Source: Rhodoferax sp. BAB1 (GTDB lineage: Bacteria; Pseudomonadota; Gammaproteobacteria; Burkholderiales; Burkholderiaceae_C). Taken from it: a stretch of DNA of 64,000 nucleotides. The position numbers and the translations under genes are program-made. The notes under the pieces are model-generated. The model saw nothing but the letters and a program-made list of their open reading frames with translations. It did not search any database and was not told where the DNA came from. Where the stretch lies: positions 826,001-890,000 of the forward strand of contig NZ_CP054424.1 in the NCBI RefSeq assembly GCF_013334205.1, in the 5' to 3' direction. Below are positions 8,928-18,247 of the stretch, piece after piece; position 1 is the first letter of the stretch, and every line of letters starts with the position of its first letter.

Positions 8928-9785
8928 TCAGCCGCGTGCCACCGGCCGGGCCGCCTCGGCACACCACTCGCTCCAGCTGCCGGCATACAGCGCGCCGCGG
9001 CCCAGGCCGGCGATCTCCATGGCCAGCAGATTGGGCAGGGCGCTCACGCCGCTGCCGCAGTGGTGTACCGCAGTCTGTGGACGCCGCCCGTCCAGCAGGG
9101 CCAGGAACTCGGCCTTCAGTTGTGCGGGCGACTTGAACTTGCCGTCGGGCCCCAGGTTCTCTGCGAAAGGGCGGTTCAGCGCGCCGGGAATGTGGCCGGC
9201 CACCGGGTCCAGCGGCTCCACCTCGCCGCGAAAGCGTGCCGGCGCGCGCGCGTCGATCAGGGTCTGGTCGGGCAACTCCAGGTGCTTGAGCACGTCCTGC
9301 GTCGTGGCCAGTCGCGCCAGTGGCGCGCCGGCCTTGAAGCTGGAAGGCACACGCGGCAGGTCCGGCCCGGTGGCCACCGGGCCGTTGACGGCCTCCCAGG
9401 CCTGCAGCCCGCCGTCGAGCACGGCCACGTTTTCGTGGCCCACCCACTTCAGCATCCACCACAGGCGCCCGCAGTAGTTGGCGCCCTGGCGGTCGTAGAC
9501 CACGGCCTGCATGTCGCTCTGGAAACCCACGCTGGCCAGCCAGGCCGCGAAGACCTCGGGCTTCGGTAAAGGATGGCGGCCACCGTTCACAGCCTGCGAC
9601 TTGTCTTTCGCGCTCATGTGGCGGTCGACATTGGCACGCACCGCGCCGGCGATGCGCACGCGCTCGTACTGCGCGTCGCCCTCGGCCGGTTTCATGAGCT
9701 CGAAGCTGCAGTCGAACACCATCAGGGGCTTGTGGTCGTGCACCAGGTGCTTGAGCTGTTCGGCGCTGATCAGGGTGGTGTACAT
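8928..9785 (-). CDS. sseA: 3-mercaptopyruvate sulfurtransferase / two-domain rhodanese
   Basis: This protein of 285 residues has two rhodanese domains. The C-terminal active-site loop reads HHCGSGVSA, matching the CG[ST]GVTA signature of mercaptopyruvate sulfurtransferases rather than the CRxGx[RT] loop of thiosulfate rhodaneses. The N-terminal domain has YDRQGANYCGRLWWMLKWVG, also typical of SseA. The start at 9785 (MYTTLISAEQLKHLV) fits the family; frames further upstream run into the next gene. It moves sulfane sulfur from 3-mercaptopyruvate to acceptors such as cyanide or thiols. Confidence 0.9.
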   Translation of the reverse strand: MYTTLISAEQLKHLVHDHKPLMVFDCSFELMKPAEGDAQYERVRIAGAVRANVDRHMSAKDKSQAVNGGRHPLPKPEVFAAWLASVGFQSDMQAVVYDRQGANYCGRLWWMLKWVGHENVAVLDGGLQAWEAVNGPVATGPDLPRVPSSFKAGAPLARLATTQDVLKHLELPDQTLIDARAPARFRGEVEPLDPVAGHIPGALNRPFAENLGPDGKFKSPAQLKAEFLALLDGRRPQTAVHHCGSGVSALPNLLAMEIAGLGRGALYAGSWSEWCAEAARPVARG

Positions 9786-9795
9786 GGCAAATCCT

Positions 9796-10683
9796 TCAGT
9801 GATCTTCGGCGGGGGTGTCGGGGAGGGCGCGTTCGCGCAGGAAGGTCGCGGCCACGCCGCTGACCACGATGAGGGCGATGCCCAGCCAGCCGTAGAGCGG
9901 GATCTGGTCACCGAACAGCAGCAGGCTGTAGAGCGCACCGAACACGATGCCCGAGTACTGCAGGCTGGCCACCACCAGGGTATGGCCGTGGCTGTAGGCG
10001 CGGGTCATGCACCACTGGCCCAGCGTGGCCAGCACGCCGATGGGCAGCAGCCAGGCCGCGGCCTGCCAGCTGATCTGGTCCAGTGGCGTGAAGCCGGTGT
10101 AGAGGATGCCCAGGACGCCGGTCACCAGGGTGCCGAGGGCGAAATAGAACACGGTGCGCTCCACCGGCTCCCCGGCGCGGCCCAGCGCCGTGACCTGAAG
10201 GTAGGCCAGTGCCGCGCTCATGCCGCCGATCAGGCCGATCAGGCCGGCGAACAGCTGGTTCTGGTCGATGGTGGGGCGCAGCGTCAGCACCACGCCGGCA
10301 AAACCCAGCAGCACGGTGAGCAGCAGCGGCCCCTGGCGTTCGGACTTGCCGTAGAGCAGGGCGCCACCGACGATGAAGGCCGCCACCCAGACCCCGCTCA
10401 TGTAGTTCAGCGTCATGGCCGTGGCCAGCGGCAGCCAGGCTATGGCATAGAACCAGGCGGCGAGCGAGAAACCGCCCACCAGGCTGCGCCAGGCGTGCAT
10501 CAGGGGGACCTGCGTGCGCAGCGAGGTGCCGTGGATGCGCAGCGCCACGGCCAGGAAGGCGACGCTGATGAGGCCGCGGTAGAGGACCAGCTCGGCGGTG
10601 TTGAAGGACGCCGAGGCGTACTTCACCGCCACGCCCATGGTGGCGAAGAAGAAGGCACCGAGGACCATCCAGAGGGCTTGCAT
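9796..10683 (-). CDS. DMT family transporter (two EamA domains)
   Basis: The protein has 295 residues with ten predicted helices in two EamA repeats. The family marks include AVKYASASFNTAELVLYRGL near the N-terminus, and the second repeat ends with LYGWLGIALIVVSGVAATFL. Members of this RhaT/EamA group export metabolites or amino acids; no substrate can be assigned. It ends 10 bp before the sulfurtransferase start, so the two are probably one transcript. Confidence 0.88.
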   Translation of the reverse strand: MQALWMVLGAFFFATMGVAVKYASASFNTAELVLYRGLISVAFLAVALRIHGTSLRTQVPLMHAWRSLVGGFSLAAWFYAIAWLPLATAMTLNYMSGVWVAAFIVGGALLYGKSERQGPLLLTVLLGFAGVVLTLRPTIDQNQLFAGLIGLIGGMSAALAYLQVTALGRAGEPVERTVFYFALGTLVTGVLGILYTGFTPLDQISWQAAAWLLPIGVLATLGQWCMTRAYSHGHTLVVASLQYSGIVFGALYSLLLFGDQIPLYGWLGIALIVVSGVAATFLRERALPDTPAEDH

Positions 10684-10761
10684 GATGACGAGAGAGATAG
10701 GGGAACAGGGAGTTTAACGGCGCGCTTCTGGAAAACTCCGGTGGGATGGCCAGGCGTATGT

Positions 10762-12405
10762 ATGGCAATATGCTTTCCAAACAAGCCGGGGTCTGCCATC
10801 GATACTTCCTTGAAAGCGCTGAAGCAGATTCTGGGTGACGCGGGCAAGAGCACCCTCGTGCTGGCCCTGGTCCTGGTGGCCCTCTCCGTGCTGGCGGCCT
10901 GGCAGTTGTCGCGGCAGCTGGCGCTGCAGGTGGAGTCCGCCCATGTGCTGGGTTATGCCCGGGATGTCCTGCGTCGCAACGAGCAGACTTCCGAGCAGGT
11001 GACGGGCGGTATCAAGCTGCTGCTCAAGGAGGCCGTACCAGACCCCTGTTCGGCGTCAAGCATCGATCTCATGAAGCAGATCGATCTGGCCTCCAGCAAT
11101 CTCCAGGCCATCGGCCGTGTCGTCGGCAACCGCCTGGTCTGTTCTTCCCTGGGCCGGCACACGCCTGGCCTGGATCTGGGTCCGCCTGACTTCATCACCG
11201 CCCTGGGGTATCAGATCCGGCAGCATGTCGTGTTCCCGTTCGCACCGGGCCAGTCGCTGGCCGTCGTCGAGTGGCAGGGCTACGCTGCCATCCTGCACAA
11301 GGATTTGCCGGTGGATGTGGCCCTTGCCGAGGCCGACGGGCTGCTGGGGGTCTTCACGGGAGCGGAGCGTCGATTGCTGATGTCCCGTGGCGCCCTGCCG
11401 GAGCGATGGGCACAGCACCTGCGCGAAGGCTGGGAAACTGTCGTCGTGGCGGACGGGCATCTGATCGCCGTGTTGCGTTCAAGAACATGGAGTTCGGGCA
11501 GCATGGCGGCCTTGCCGGTGAGCTATCTGGACCGGCGTACGCGTGCCTTCGCCTGGATCCTGCTGCCGGCCGGACTGGTGACCGGTGTCGCGCTGGCGCT
11601 GGTGGCCCTGCTGCTGGCGCGCCGTCAGCGCTCGCTCGTCACGGTGATGCGAAGCGCGCTGCGGCGCCAGGAGTTCTTTCTGGTCTACCAGCCCATCGTG
11701 GAACTGGAGACCGGGAAGTGGGTCGGCGCCGAGGCCCTGCTGCGCTGGCGTCGTTCCTCGGGTGAGATGGTGCCCCCCGATGTGTTCATCCAGCTGGCCG
11801 AAAACAATGGTCTGATCGGCCAGGTGACCGAATATGTGCTGCAACGGGTCGCCCGTGAGGCGGGGGCGTTGCTCAGGTCGGACGCCGGCTTCCATCTCGC
11901 CCTCAATCTCTCCGCCTTCGACATGCATTCCGGGCGCATCGTCGGCCTGCTGGACGGCCTGGCGGCTGAACTGCAGATCGAACCGAACCAGTTGGTGCTG
12001 GAGGTGACCGAGCGCGGATTCCTACAGGCGGATCTGGCCCGGGCCGTGGTGCAAACGTTGCGAGCGCGGGGCTTTCAGATTGCCATCGATGACTTCGGGA
12101 CCGGCTATTCCAGCCTGTCCTACCTGGAGACTTTCAGTGTCGATAGCCTGAAGATCGACAAATCCTTCATCGACAAGATCGGGACCGAATCGGCAGCCAG
12201 TGGCGTCGTGTCGCACATCATCGGAATGGCCAAGTCGCTCAGGCTGGCCATGGTGGCCGAGGGCGTTGAAACGCAGGCGCAGGCCGATTACCTGCGCGCC
12301 AGTGGTGTCCAGTTCGCACAGGGCTGGCTGTACAGCAAGCCTCTGCCGCTGGACGCGTTGAAAGCCGGCTTGCTGAAGGCGGCGGCGAGCGTGGATCCCG
12401 TCTGA
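10762..12405 (+). CDS. cyclic-di-GMP phosphodiesterase with CSS periplasmic sensor and EAL domain
   Basis: From the ATG at 10762 the protein has 547 residues: TM1 at about 29-47, a periplasmic CSS domain with PCSAS near residue 93, TM2 at about 256-280, and a complete EAL domain. The EAL motifs are intact (GAEALLRW, LNLSAFD, LEVTERGF, IDDFGTGYSSLSYL, LKIDKSFID, AEGVETQAQ), so c-di-GMP hydrolysis is likely. In known CSS-EAL proteins, the paired periplasmic cysteines tune activity by their redox state. The frame stays open far upstream, but that part is antisense to two other genes. Confidence 0.9.
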   Translation: MAICFPNKPGSAIDTSLKALKQILGDAGKSTLVLALVLVALSVLAAWQLSRQLALQVESAHVLGYARDVLRRNEQTSEQVTGGIKLLLKEAVPDPCSASSIDLMKQIDLASSNLQAIGRVVGNRLVCSSLGRHTPGLDLGPPDFITALGYQIRQHVVFPFAPGQSLAVVEWQGYAAILHKDLPVDVALAEADGLLGVFTGAERRLLMSRGALPERWAQHLREGWETVVVADGHLIAVLRSRTWSSGSMAALPVSYLDRRTRAFAWILLPAGLVTGVALALVALLLARRQRSLVTVMRSALRRQEFFLVYQPIVELETGKWVGAEALLRWRRSSGEMVPPDVFIQLAENNGLIGQVTEYVLQRVAREAGALLRSDAGFHLALNLSAFDMHSGRIVGLLDGLAAELQIEPNQLVLEVTERGFLQADLARAVVQTLRARGFQIAIDDFGTGYSSLSYLETFSVDSLKIDKSFIDKIGTESAASGVVSHIIGMAKSLRLAMVAEGVETQAQADYLRASGVQFAQGWLYSKPLPLDALKAGLLKAAASVDPV

Positions 12406-12434
12406 GCCCGGGCCTGGAGCCCGCCGGGTCGGTC

Positions 12435-13556
12435 TCAGGGCGCCATCTGCTTCCGATACCACTCATGAAAATGCTGCATGCCATCCTCCATGGGGCTCTG
12501 GTAAGGCCCGACCTCGTTATCGCCGCGCTCGAACAGGGCCCGGCGCCCCGCGTCCATGCGCTCGGCGATCTCGTCGTCCTCGATGCAGGTCTCCATGTAG
12601 GCGGCCTGCTGGGCTTCGACGAACTCGCGCTCGAAGGCGGTGATGTCTTCCGGGTAGTAGAACTCCACCATGTTCAGCGTCTTGTTCGGGCTGATGGGGT
12701 GCAGGGTGGAGACGGTCAGCACGTGCGGGTACCACTCGACCATGATGTGCGGGTAGTAGGTCAGCCAGATCGCGCCGCGCTCGGGCTTCTGGCCGTTGCG
12801 GTACTTCAGCAGCGCATCGTGCCAGCGCTGGTAGACGGGCGAACCCGGGCGCTCGAAGGCTTCGGACACGCCCACGGTCTGCACCGAGTAGTTGTCCTTG
12901 AACTCCCAGTTCAGGTCCTCGCAGGTCACGAAATGGCCCAGGCCCGGGTGGAAGGGGCCGACGTGGTAGTCCTCCAGATAGACCTCGATGAAGGTCTTCC
13001 AGTTGTAGTTGCACTCGTGCAGCTCCACGCGGTCCAGCGTGAAACCGGTGAAATCGAGCTCGGCGCGCGGGCCCATCCCGGCCAGGTCGGCCTGGATGTC
13101 GCGGCCGTTGTCTTCGAACAGCAGGCCGTTCCACTCCTGCAGCTTGTAGTTGTTCAGGTTCAGGCAGGGGTCCTGCGCGAAATGCGGCGCGCCGATCAGC
13201 TGGCCCTGGGCGCTGTAGGTCCAGCGGTGCAGTGGACAGACGATGTTGCCGCCGGCGCTGCCAGGTGCCGTGGCCTTGAGCGAGCCACGCCCCTTGAGCA
13301 TCACGGCCTGGCGGTGCCGGCAGACGTTGGAGATGAGCTCCACACCCTGTGGCGTGCGCACCAAGGCCCGCCCTTCCTTTTCCTGGGGGAGGGCGTAGTA
13401 GTCGCCGACTTCGGGGACGCTGGCAGCATGGCCCACATAACGCGGGCCACGTCCGAAAATGAGTGCCATCTCGCGCTGGAACAGCGCTTCGTCGAAGTAG
13501 CTTGAAACTGGTAGTTGGCTGTGCGCCTGCTGCAGTTGAAGACTTAAATCAGACAT
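12435..13556 (-). CDS. Rieske aromatic-ring-hydroxylating oxygenase, alpha subunit
   Basis: The protein has 373 residues. The Rieske cluster ligands are CRH (Cys79, His81) and CPLH (Cys107, His110). The mononuclear iron site shows His198 and His203 in LEDYHVGPFH, with a later acidic EDDEI segment. At the position three before His198, where most ring hydroxylases have the bridging Asp, there is Glu195, as in carnitine/betaine-type oxygenases. No reductase or ferredoxin gene is adjacent. It is conserved next to xseB-ispA-dxs in related bacteria as I recall. Substrate unknown. Confidence 0.88.
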   Translation of the reverse strand: MSDLSLQLQQAHSQLPVSSYFDEALFQREMALIFGRGPRYVGHAASVPEVGDYYALPQEKEGRALVRTPQGVELISNVCRHRQAVMLKGRGSLKATAPGSAGGNIVCPLHRWTYSAQGQLIGAPHFAQDPCLNLNNYKLQEWNGLLFEDNGRDIQADLAGMGPRAELDFTGFTLDRVELHECNYNWKTFIEVYLEDYHVGPFHPGLGHFVTCEDLNWEFKDNYSVQTVGVSEAFERPGSPVYQRWHDALLKYRNGQKPERGAIWLTYYPHIMVEWYPHVLTVSTLHPISPNKTLNMVEFYYPEDITAFEREFVEAQQAAYMETCIEDDEIAERMDAGRRALFERGDNEVGPYQSPMEDGMQHFHEWYRKQMAP

Positions 13557-13774
13557 GGGTGACCTGACCTAAAGACTCCCCACAGGGAGGTGCGCCCGGA
13601 GGCGTCAAAAGGAAAAACGGCGTTGCCCGTACGGCAGGCCAGGAGAGCGGGGGATTGTACCCCGGGGGCATGATCGTCATGCCGCTGCCAGAGGATTTTG
13701 TGTCTCCGGCCCCCATTTCAAGTCCTGCAGAGCAGGCAGCGCCTAAAATGCTGCGTTTGCACCCTCCTGTTTCC

Positions 13775-14017
13775 ATGGCCAAGGCTTCCACATCCACCTC
13801 CGCACCCGGCACCCCCGTCAGCTACGAGGCGGCCCTGCAGGAACTCGAGCAACTGGTCAGCCGGCTGGAGTCCGGCGAACTGCCGCTGGAACAGCTGCTC
13901 ACCGGCTACCAGCGCGGTGCCGAACTGCTCAGCTACTGCCGCGACAAGCTCGCCGCGGTGGAGGGCCAGATCAAGGTGCTGGACGAAGGCACCCTCAAGA
14001 CATGGACACCAGAGTGA
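13775..14017 (+). CDS. xseB: exodeoxyribonuclease VII small subunit
   Basis: From the ATG at 13775 the product has 80 residues. It carries the family core [37 protein letters not shown] and [18 protein letters not shown]. XseB helices decorate the large subunit XseA to form the processive single-strand nuclease; xseA is not in the window. The frame is open upstream to 13655, but the family starts close to my choice. Its end overlaps the ispA start by 16 bp, which suggests translational coupling. Confidence 0.92.
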   Translation: MAKASTSTSAPGTPVSYEAALQELEQLVSRLESGELPLEQLLTGYQRGAELLSYCRDKLAAVEGQIKVLDEGTLKTWTPE

Positions 14018-14997
14018 ATATGAACGTCGCAGGGCCGTCCCAAGACGTGAAGGCCCCCTCGGGGGGCAGCGCAGCACACGCAGTGGCAAGCGTGGGGGCA
14101 CATCCGACGACGGATTTCGATTTGCGTGCCTGGAGCACCGAGCGGCTGACGCGCGTGGAGCGTGCGCTGGAGACCTGGGTCGGCACCGACGCCCCGGCCG
14201 GACTGGGCGAGGCCATGCGGTATGCCGTGCTGGACGGCGGCAAGCGCCTGCGTCCGCTGCTGGTGCTGGCCGCCAGCGAGGCCGTGGGTGGCAACGAGCG
14301 CGCCGCCCTGCGCGCGGCCTGTGCGGTGGAGCTGATCCACGCCTACTCCCTGGTGCACGACGACATGCCCTGCATGGACAACGACGTGCTGCGCCGGGGC
14401 AAACCGACGGTGCACGTGAAGTACGGTGAGGCCGGTGCCCTGCTGGCCGGCGACGCGCTGCAGGCCCTGGCCTTCGAACTGCTCACCCCCGACAGCGACA
14501 ACGTTCCCGAAGCCATGCAGGCGCGCCTGTGCCGCCTGCTCGCACACGCGGCCGGCAGCGCTGGCATGGCCGGCGGCCAGGCCATCGACCTGGCCAGCGT
14601 GGGACTCAAGCTCGATGAAAACCAGCTGCGCCACATGCACCGCCTCAAGACGGGCGCCCTGTTGCAGGGCAGCGTGCTGATGGGCGTGGCCTGTGGTGAT
14701 GTGAGCGCCGGCGAGCGACAGGCCTTGAGCGATTTTGGCGCCGCCCTCGGTCTGGCCTTCCAGGTGGTGGACGACATCCTCGACGTGACGGCCGATTCCG
14801 CCACCCTGGGCAAGACCGCCGGCAAGGACGCCGAGCAGGACAAGCCCACCTATGTGTCCATCCTCGGGCTGGAGCGTTCGCGTGCTTACGCGCAGGAGCT
14901 GCATGCGCAGGCGCTGGCCGCGCTGGATGCCAGCGGCCTGGCCGACGCGCGTGCCCTGCGCGCCCTGGCCGACATGGTGGTCGATCGAGTGAATTGA
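14002..14997 (+). CDS. ispA: polyprenyl synthetase, farnesyl diphosphate synthase type
   Basis: The protein has 331 residues from the ATG at 14002. The first aspartate-rich motif is DDMPCMDND near residues 119-127 and the second is DDILD at 257-261; GGKRLRPLL and GGQAIDLAS also match. The two-residue insertion in the first motif (DDxxxxD) is the bacterial FPP synthase pattern. It condenses IPP with DMAPP/GPP. About 20 N-terminal residues ([19 protein letters not shown]) come from a palindromic repeat and are not family sequence, so the functional start could be later. It ends within a few bases of dxs. Confidence 0.93.
   Translation: MDTRVNMNVAGPSQDVKAPSGGSAAHAVASVGAHPTTDFDLRAWSTERLTRVERALETWVGTDAPAGLGEAMRYAVLDGGKRLRPLLVLAASEAVGGNERAALRAACAVELIHAYSLVHDDMPCMDNDVLRRGKPTVHVKYGEAGALLAGDALQALAFELLTPDSDNVPEAMQARLCRLLAHAAGSAGMAGGQAIDLASVGLKLDENQLRHMHRLKTGALLQGSVLMGVACGDVSAGERQALSDFGAALGLAFQVVDDILDVTADSATLGKTAGKDAEQDKPTYVSILGLERSRAYAQELHAQALAALDASGLADARALRALADMVVDRVN
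14050..14100. repeat. palindromic interspersed-type repeat inside the 5' end of ispA
   Basis: A CCCCC-TC-GGGGG hairpin core (about 14054-14065) is followed by a GC-rich tail ending CAAGCGTGGGGGCA. I recall similar short elements between genes in Comamonadaceae. Here it is translated in frame as part of IspA. Only one copy is visible in the window. Confidence 0.55.
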
Positions 14998-15005
14998 GCA
15001 AGAGC

Positions 15006-16895
15006 ATGTCCGATACCACCTACCCCCTGCTGCAGACGGTCAACGACCCGGCTGACCTGCGCCAGCTCACACGCGCCCAGTTGCGCCCCCTGGCCGACGA
15101 ACTGCGTGCCTATGTGCTCGAAAGCGTGTCCAGGACCGGCGGGCACCTCAGCTCCAACCTCGGCACCGTGGAACTTACCGTGGCGCTGCACTACGTCTTC
15201 AACACGCCGCACGATCGTGTGGTCTGGGACGTGGGCCACCAGACCTATCCGCACAAGATCCTGACCGGCCGGCGCGAGCGCATGGGTACGCTGCGCCAGC
15301 TCGGCGGCCTCAGCGGTTTTCCGCAGCGCAGCGAAAGCGAGTACGACGCCTTCGGCACCGCGCACAGCAGCACCTCGATCTCCGCCGCCCTGGGCATGGC
15401 CCTGGCCGCGCGCCAGAAGGGCGAGGACCGCCACGCCATTGCCGTCATCGGCGACGGCGCCATGACGGCCGGCATGGCCTTCGAGGCGCTGAACCACGGT
15501 GGCGTCGAAGACTGCAAGCTGCTGGTCATCCTCAACGACAACGACATGTCGATCAGCCCGCCGGTGGGTGCGCTCAACCGCTACCTTGCCCAGCTCATGA
15601 GCGGGCGTTTCTACGCCGCAGCCAAGCAGGTGGGCAAGACCGTGCTCAAGGGCGCGCCGCCGCTGTTCGAGCTGGCCAAGCGCTTCGAGGAGCACGCCAA
15701 GGGCATGGTGGTGCCGGCGACTCTCTTTGAGAAGTTCGGCTTCAACTACATCGGCCCCATCGACGGCCACGACCTCGACTCGCTGATCCCCACGCTGGAA
15801 AACATCAAGCACCTGCAGGGCCCGCAGTTCCTGCACGTGGTCACCAAGAAGGGCCAGGGCTACAAGCTGGCCGAGGCCGACCCCGTGGCCTACCACGGCC
15901 CCGGCAAGTTCGATCCGGCCGTGGGCCTGGTCAAGCCCGCCACGCCCCCGAAGCAGACCTTCACGCAGGTGTTCGGCCAGTGGCTGTGCGACATGGCCGA
16001 CCATGATCCGCGCCTGGTCGGCATCACGCCGGCCATGCGCGAAGGCTCGGGCATGGTGGAGTTCCACCAGCGTTTCCCGGGCCGTTATTACGACGTCGGC
16101 ATCGCGGAGCAGCACGCCGTCACCTTTGCCGCCGGCCTGGCCTGCGAGGGACTCAAGCCGGTGCTGGCCATCTACTCCACCTTCCTGCAGCGTGGTTACG
16201 ACCAGCTCATCCACGACGTGGCCCTGCAGAACCTGCCCGTGGTGTTCGCGCTGGACCGTGCCGGCCTGGTCGGTGCCGACGGCGCCACCCACGCCGGCAA
16301 CTACGACATTCCCTACCTGCGCTGCATCCCCAACATGGCCGTGGCCTGCCCGGCCGACGAGCGTGAATGCCGTCAGTTGCTCTCCACCGCTTTCGAGCAG
16401 AACCACCCTGTGGCCGTGCGTTACCCGCGCGGTGCCGGCGTGGGTGTCGCGACGGTTGCCGGTCTGCAGGGCCTGCCTTACGGCAAGGGGGAGGTGCGCC
16501 GCGAGGGCAAGGGCATCGCCATCCTGGCCTTCGGCACACTGCTCTACCCGGCCCTGGCCGCGGCCGAGAAGCTGGGGGCCACCGTGGTCAACATGCGCTG
16601 GGCCAAGCCGCTGGACGTGGAGCTGCTGCTCAAGGTGGCCGCCACGCACGAGGCGCTGGTCACGGTGGAGGAGGGTGCCATCATGGGCGGTGCTGGCAGC
16701 GCTGTGGGCGAGGCCCTGCAGGCCGCCGGCCTGCTCAGGCCCCTGCTGCAGCTGGGCCTGCCCGATGTGTTCATCGAGCACGGGGACCCCGCGAAGCTGC
16801 TGGCCTTGCAGGGGCTGGACGCGGCCGGCATCCAGGCCAGCATCGAACGCCGTTACCCCGCGCTGGTCAAGCCCGCGCTCAAGGTCGTCGGCTGA
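15006..16895 (+). CDS. dxs: 1-deoxy-D-xylulose-5-phosphate synthase
   Basis: The protein has 629 residues, standard for DXS. N-terminal HxS-type contacts are seen ([24 protein letters not shown]), the thiamine diphosphate motif [15 protein letters not shown] ends in NDND, and the central transketolase domain has [17 protein letters not shown]. It makes DXP from pyruvate and glyceraldehyde 3-phosphate, the first step of the MEP pathway, and feeds IspA just upstream. I use the ATG at 15006; the TTG at 14994 overlaps the ispA stop. Gene order xseB-ispA-dxs implies one operon. Confidence 0.96.
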   Translation: MSDTTYPLLQTVNDPADLRQLTRAQLRPLADELRAYVLESVSRTGGHLSSNLGTVELTVALHYVFNTPHDRVVWDVGHQTYPHKILTGRRERMGTLRQLGGLSGFPQRSESEYDAFGTAHSSTSISAALGMALAARQKGEDRHAIAVIGDGAMTAGMAFEALNHGGVEDCKLLVILNDNDMSISPPVGALNRYLAQLMSGRFYAAAKQVGKTVLKGAPPLFELAKRFEEHAKGMVVPATLFEKFGFNYIGPIDGHDLDSLIPTLENIKHLQGPQFLHVVTKKGQGYKLAEADPVAYHGPGKFDPAVGLVKPATPPKQTFTQVFGQWLCDMADHDPRLVGITPAMREGSGMVEFHQRFPGRYYDVGIAEQHAVTFAAGLACEGLKPVLAIYSTFLQRGYDQLIHDVALQNLPVVFALDRAGLVGADGATHAGNYDIPYLRCIPNMAVACPADERECRQLLSTAFEQNHPVAVRYPRGAGVGVATVAGLQGLPYGKGEVRREGKGIAILAFGTLLYPALAAAEKLGATVVNMRWAKPLDVELLLKVAATHEALVTVEEGAIMGGAGSAVGEALQAAGLLRPLLQLGLPDVFIEHGDPAKLLALQGLDAAGIQASIERRYPALVKPALKVVG

Positions 16896-16930
16896 GCCCG
16901 GTCGCGCAGCGCGCGCTGTGGTGATTACCT

Positions 16931-16942
16931 AGGGTTTTCCCT
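16931..16942. promoter_or_regulatory. AGGG-TTTT-CCCT palindrome upstream of the first TRAP receptor gene
   Basis: A perfect 4+4 dyad lies 12 bp before a -10-like TACACT (16954-16959) and 78 bp before the start codon. Similar dyads occur at 18170-18181 and 56541-56552, and a degenerate one at 676-687. The regulator is unknown. Confidence 0.45.
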
Positions 16943-17019
16943 CGCAACGGGGCTACACTCCAAGGCTGCCCACCGCTGCATATGCGTGGGATGTGCAACC
17001 CTGAACTGGAGTCAAGAAC

Positions 17020-18102
17020 ATGGATCGTCGTTCCCTCATCAAACAGGCCGGCATTGCCGGCGTGCTGGCCGCTGGTGCCGCCCCCGCCGTCCACGCCCAG
17101 GCTGCCGTGCGCTGGCGCCTGGCCTCGAGCTTCCCCAAATCGCTCGACACCATCTTCGGCAGCGCCGAGAAGTTCTCGCAGACCGTCAAGTCCCTGTCCG
17201 GCGGCAAGTTCGAAGTCTCGGTGCATGCGGCCGGCGAATTGATGCCCGCTTTCGGCGTGGTGGATGCGCTGCAGAACGGCACCGTCGAGATGGCGCAGAC
17301 CGCGCCCTACTATTTCACCGGCAAGAGCCCCATCTTCGCCTTCGGTTGCGCCGTGCCTTTCGGCCTGACCGCACGCCAGATGGACGCCTGGATGGAGCAC
17401 GGCAACGGCCGCAAGCTGATGGATGCCTTCCTCGACCAGTACAACATCAAGAGCCGCAGCGCCGGCAACACCGGCACCCAGATGGGCGGCTGGTACCGCA
17501 AGGAAATCAAGACGGTCAAGGACCTCAAGGGCCTGAAGATGCGCATGGGTGGCGGCCTGTTCGGCGAGACCATGCAGAAGCTGGGCGTCGTGGCCCAGAA
17601 CATGCCCGCCGGCGAGGTCTACCAGGCGCTGGAAAAGGGTACGCTGGATGCCACCGAGTTCGTCGGCCCCTACGACGACGAGAAGCTGGGCTTCAACAAG
17701 GTGGCTCCCTTCTACTACTACCCCGGCTGGTGGGAAGGCGGCGCCGAGCTCGAGTTCTTCATCAACAAGAAGGCCTACGCTGCGCTGTCCTCCGAGAACC
17801 AGGCCATCGTCGACGCCGCCACCGCCGTGGCCGCGCGTGACATGACCGCCAAGTACGACGCCATGAACCCGCTGGCCCTCAAGCGACTGGTCGCTGCCAA
17901 GACCCAGCTCAAGCCCTTCTCCAAGGAGATCATGGACGCCGGCTACAAGGCCGCCATGGCCGTCTTCGCCGAGCACGAGGCCAAGTCGCCCGAGTTCAAG
18001 AAGATCCACCAGGACATGCGCGCCTTCCAGCGCGACCAGATCCTGTGGGCGCGTTTCTCCGAGTTCCGCTACGACGGCTTCATGTCCTCCGCCAAACTGT
18101 AA
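17020..18102 (+). CDS. TRAP transporter solute-binding protein, DctP family (copy 1)
   Basis: The 360-residue protein begins with a leader, MDRRSLIKQAGIAGVLAAGA, that has a twin-Arg-like RRSLIK and an AHA-type cleavage site. The mature part shows the DctP fold: WRLASSFPKSLDTIFG, LQNGTVEMAQTAPYY, MGGWYRKEIKTVKDLKGLKMRM, and GEVYQALEKGTLDATEFVGPYD. The last segment contains the region that normally holds the carboxylate-binding Arg. It resembles receptors for 2-oxo acids and similar ligands. It is a clear tandem duplicate of the next gene. The matching permease genes lie convergently at 19622-22036. Confidence 0.92.
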   Translation: MDRRSLIKQAGIAGVLAAGAAPAVHAQAAVRWRLASSFPKSLDTIFGSAEKFSQTVKSLSGGKFEVSVHAAGELMPAFGVVDALQNGTVEMAQTAPYYFTGKSPIFAFGCAVPFGLTARQMDAWMEHGNGRKLMDAFLDQYNIKSRSAGNTGTQMGGWYRKEIKTVKDLKGLKMRMGGGLFGETMQKLGVVAQNMPAGEVYQALEKGTLDATEFVGPYDDEKLGFNKVAPFYYYPGWWEGGAELEFFINKKAYAALSSENQAIVDAATAVAARDMTAKYDAMNPLALKRLVAAKTQLKPFSKEIMDAGYKAAMAVFAEHEAKSPEFKKIHQDMRAFQRDQILWARFSEFRYDGFMSSAKL

Positions 18103-18125
18103 GCCGAGCGACAATGAGCATAAGG

Positions 18126-18152
18126 AACGGGCCTGCGGGCCCGTTTTCTTTT
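18126..18152 (+). terminator. Rho-independent terminator between the two TRAP receptor genes
   Basis: The stem ACGGGCC / GGCCCGT (18127-18133 with 18138-18144) with a TGCG loop is followed by TTTTCTTTT. It separates the two duplicated receptor genes into independent transcripts. Confidence 0.88.
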
Positions 18153-18169
18153 GCGTAGAAGCACGTACG

Positions 18170-18181
18170 GGGGTAAGCCCC
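18170..18181. promoter_or_regulatory. GGGG-TAAG-CCCC dyad upstream of the second TRAP receptor gene
   Basis: This 4+4 inverted repeat is centred about 31 bp before a -10-like TAGAAT (18207-18212), a typical place for an activator near -40. It parallels the dyad before copy 1. Confidence 0.4.
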
Positions 18182-18247
18182 TATGCCTGTGGCAGTGGGC
18201 GCTTCCTAGAATCGGCCCACCTCAGTTCATCAAAGAAGGAGACATTC

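Noticed and set aside
9511..10761. Upstream extension of the EAL protein
   Set aside because: The extension is antisense to the sulfurtransferase and DMT genes; the sensor architecture begins only at the ATG at 10762.
14886..16781. Long open frame of about 630 codons on the minus strand
   Set aside because: It is antisense to dxs and arises from GC-rich third positions; its translation is low-complexity, rich in Gly, Ala, His and Gln, and it has no family match.
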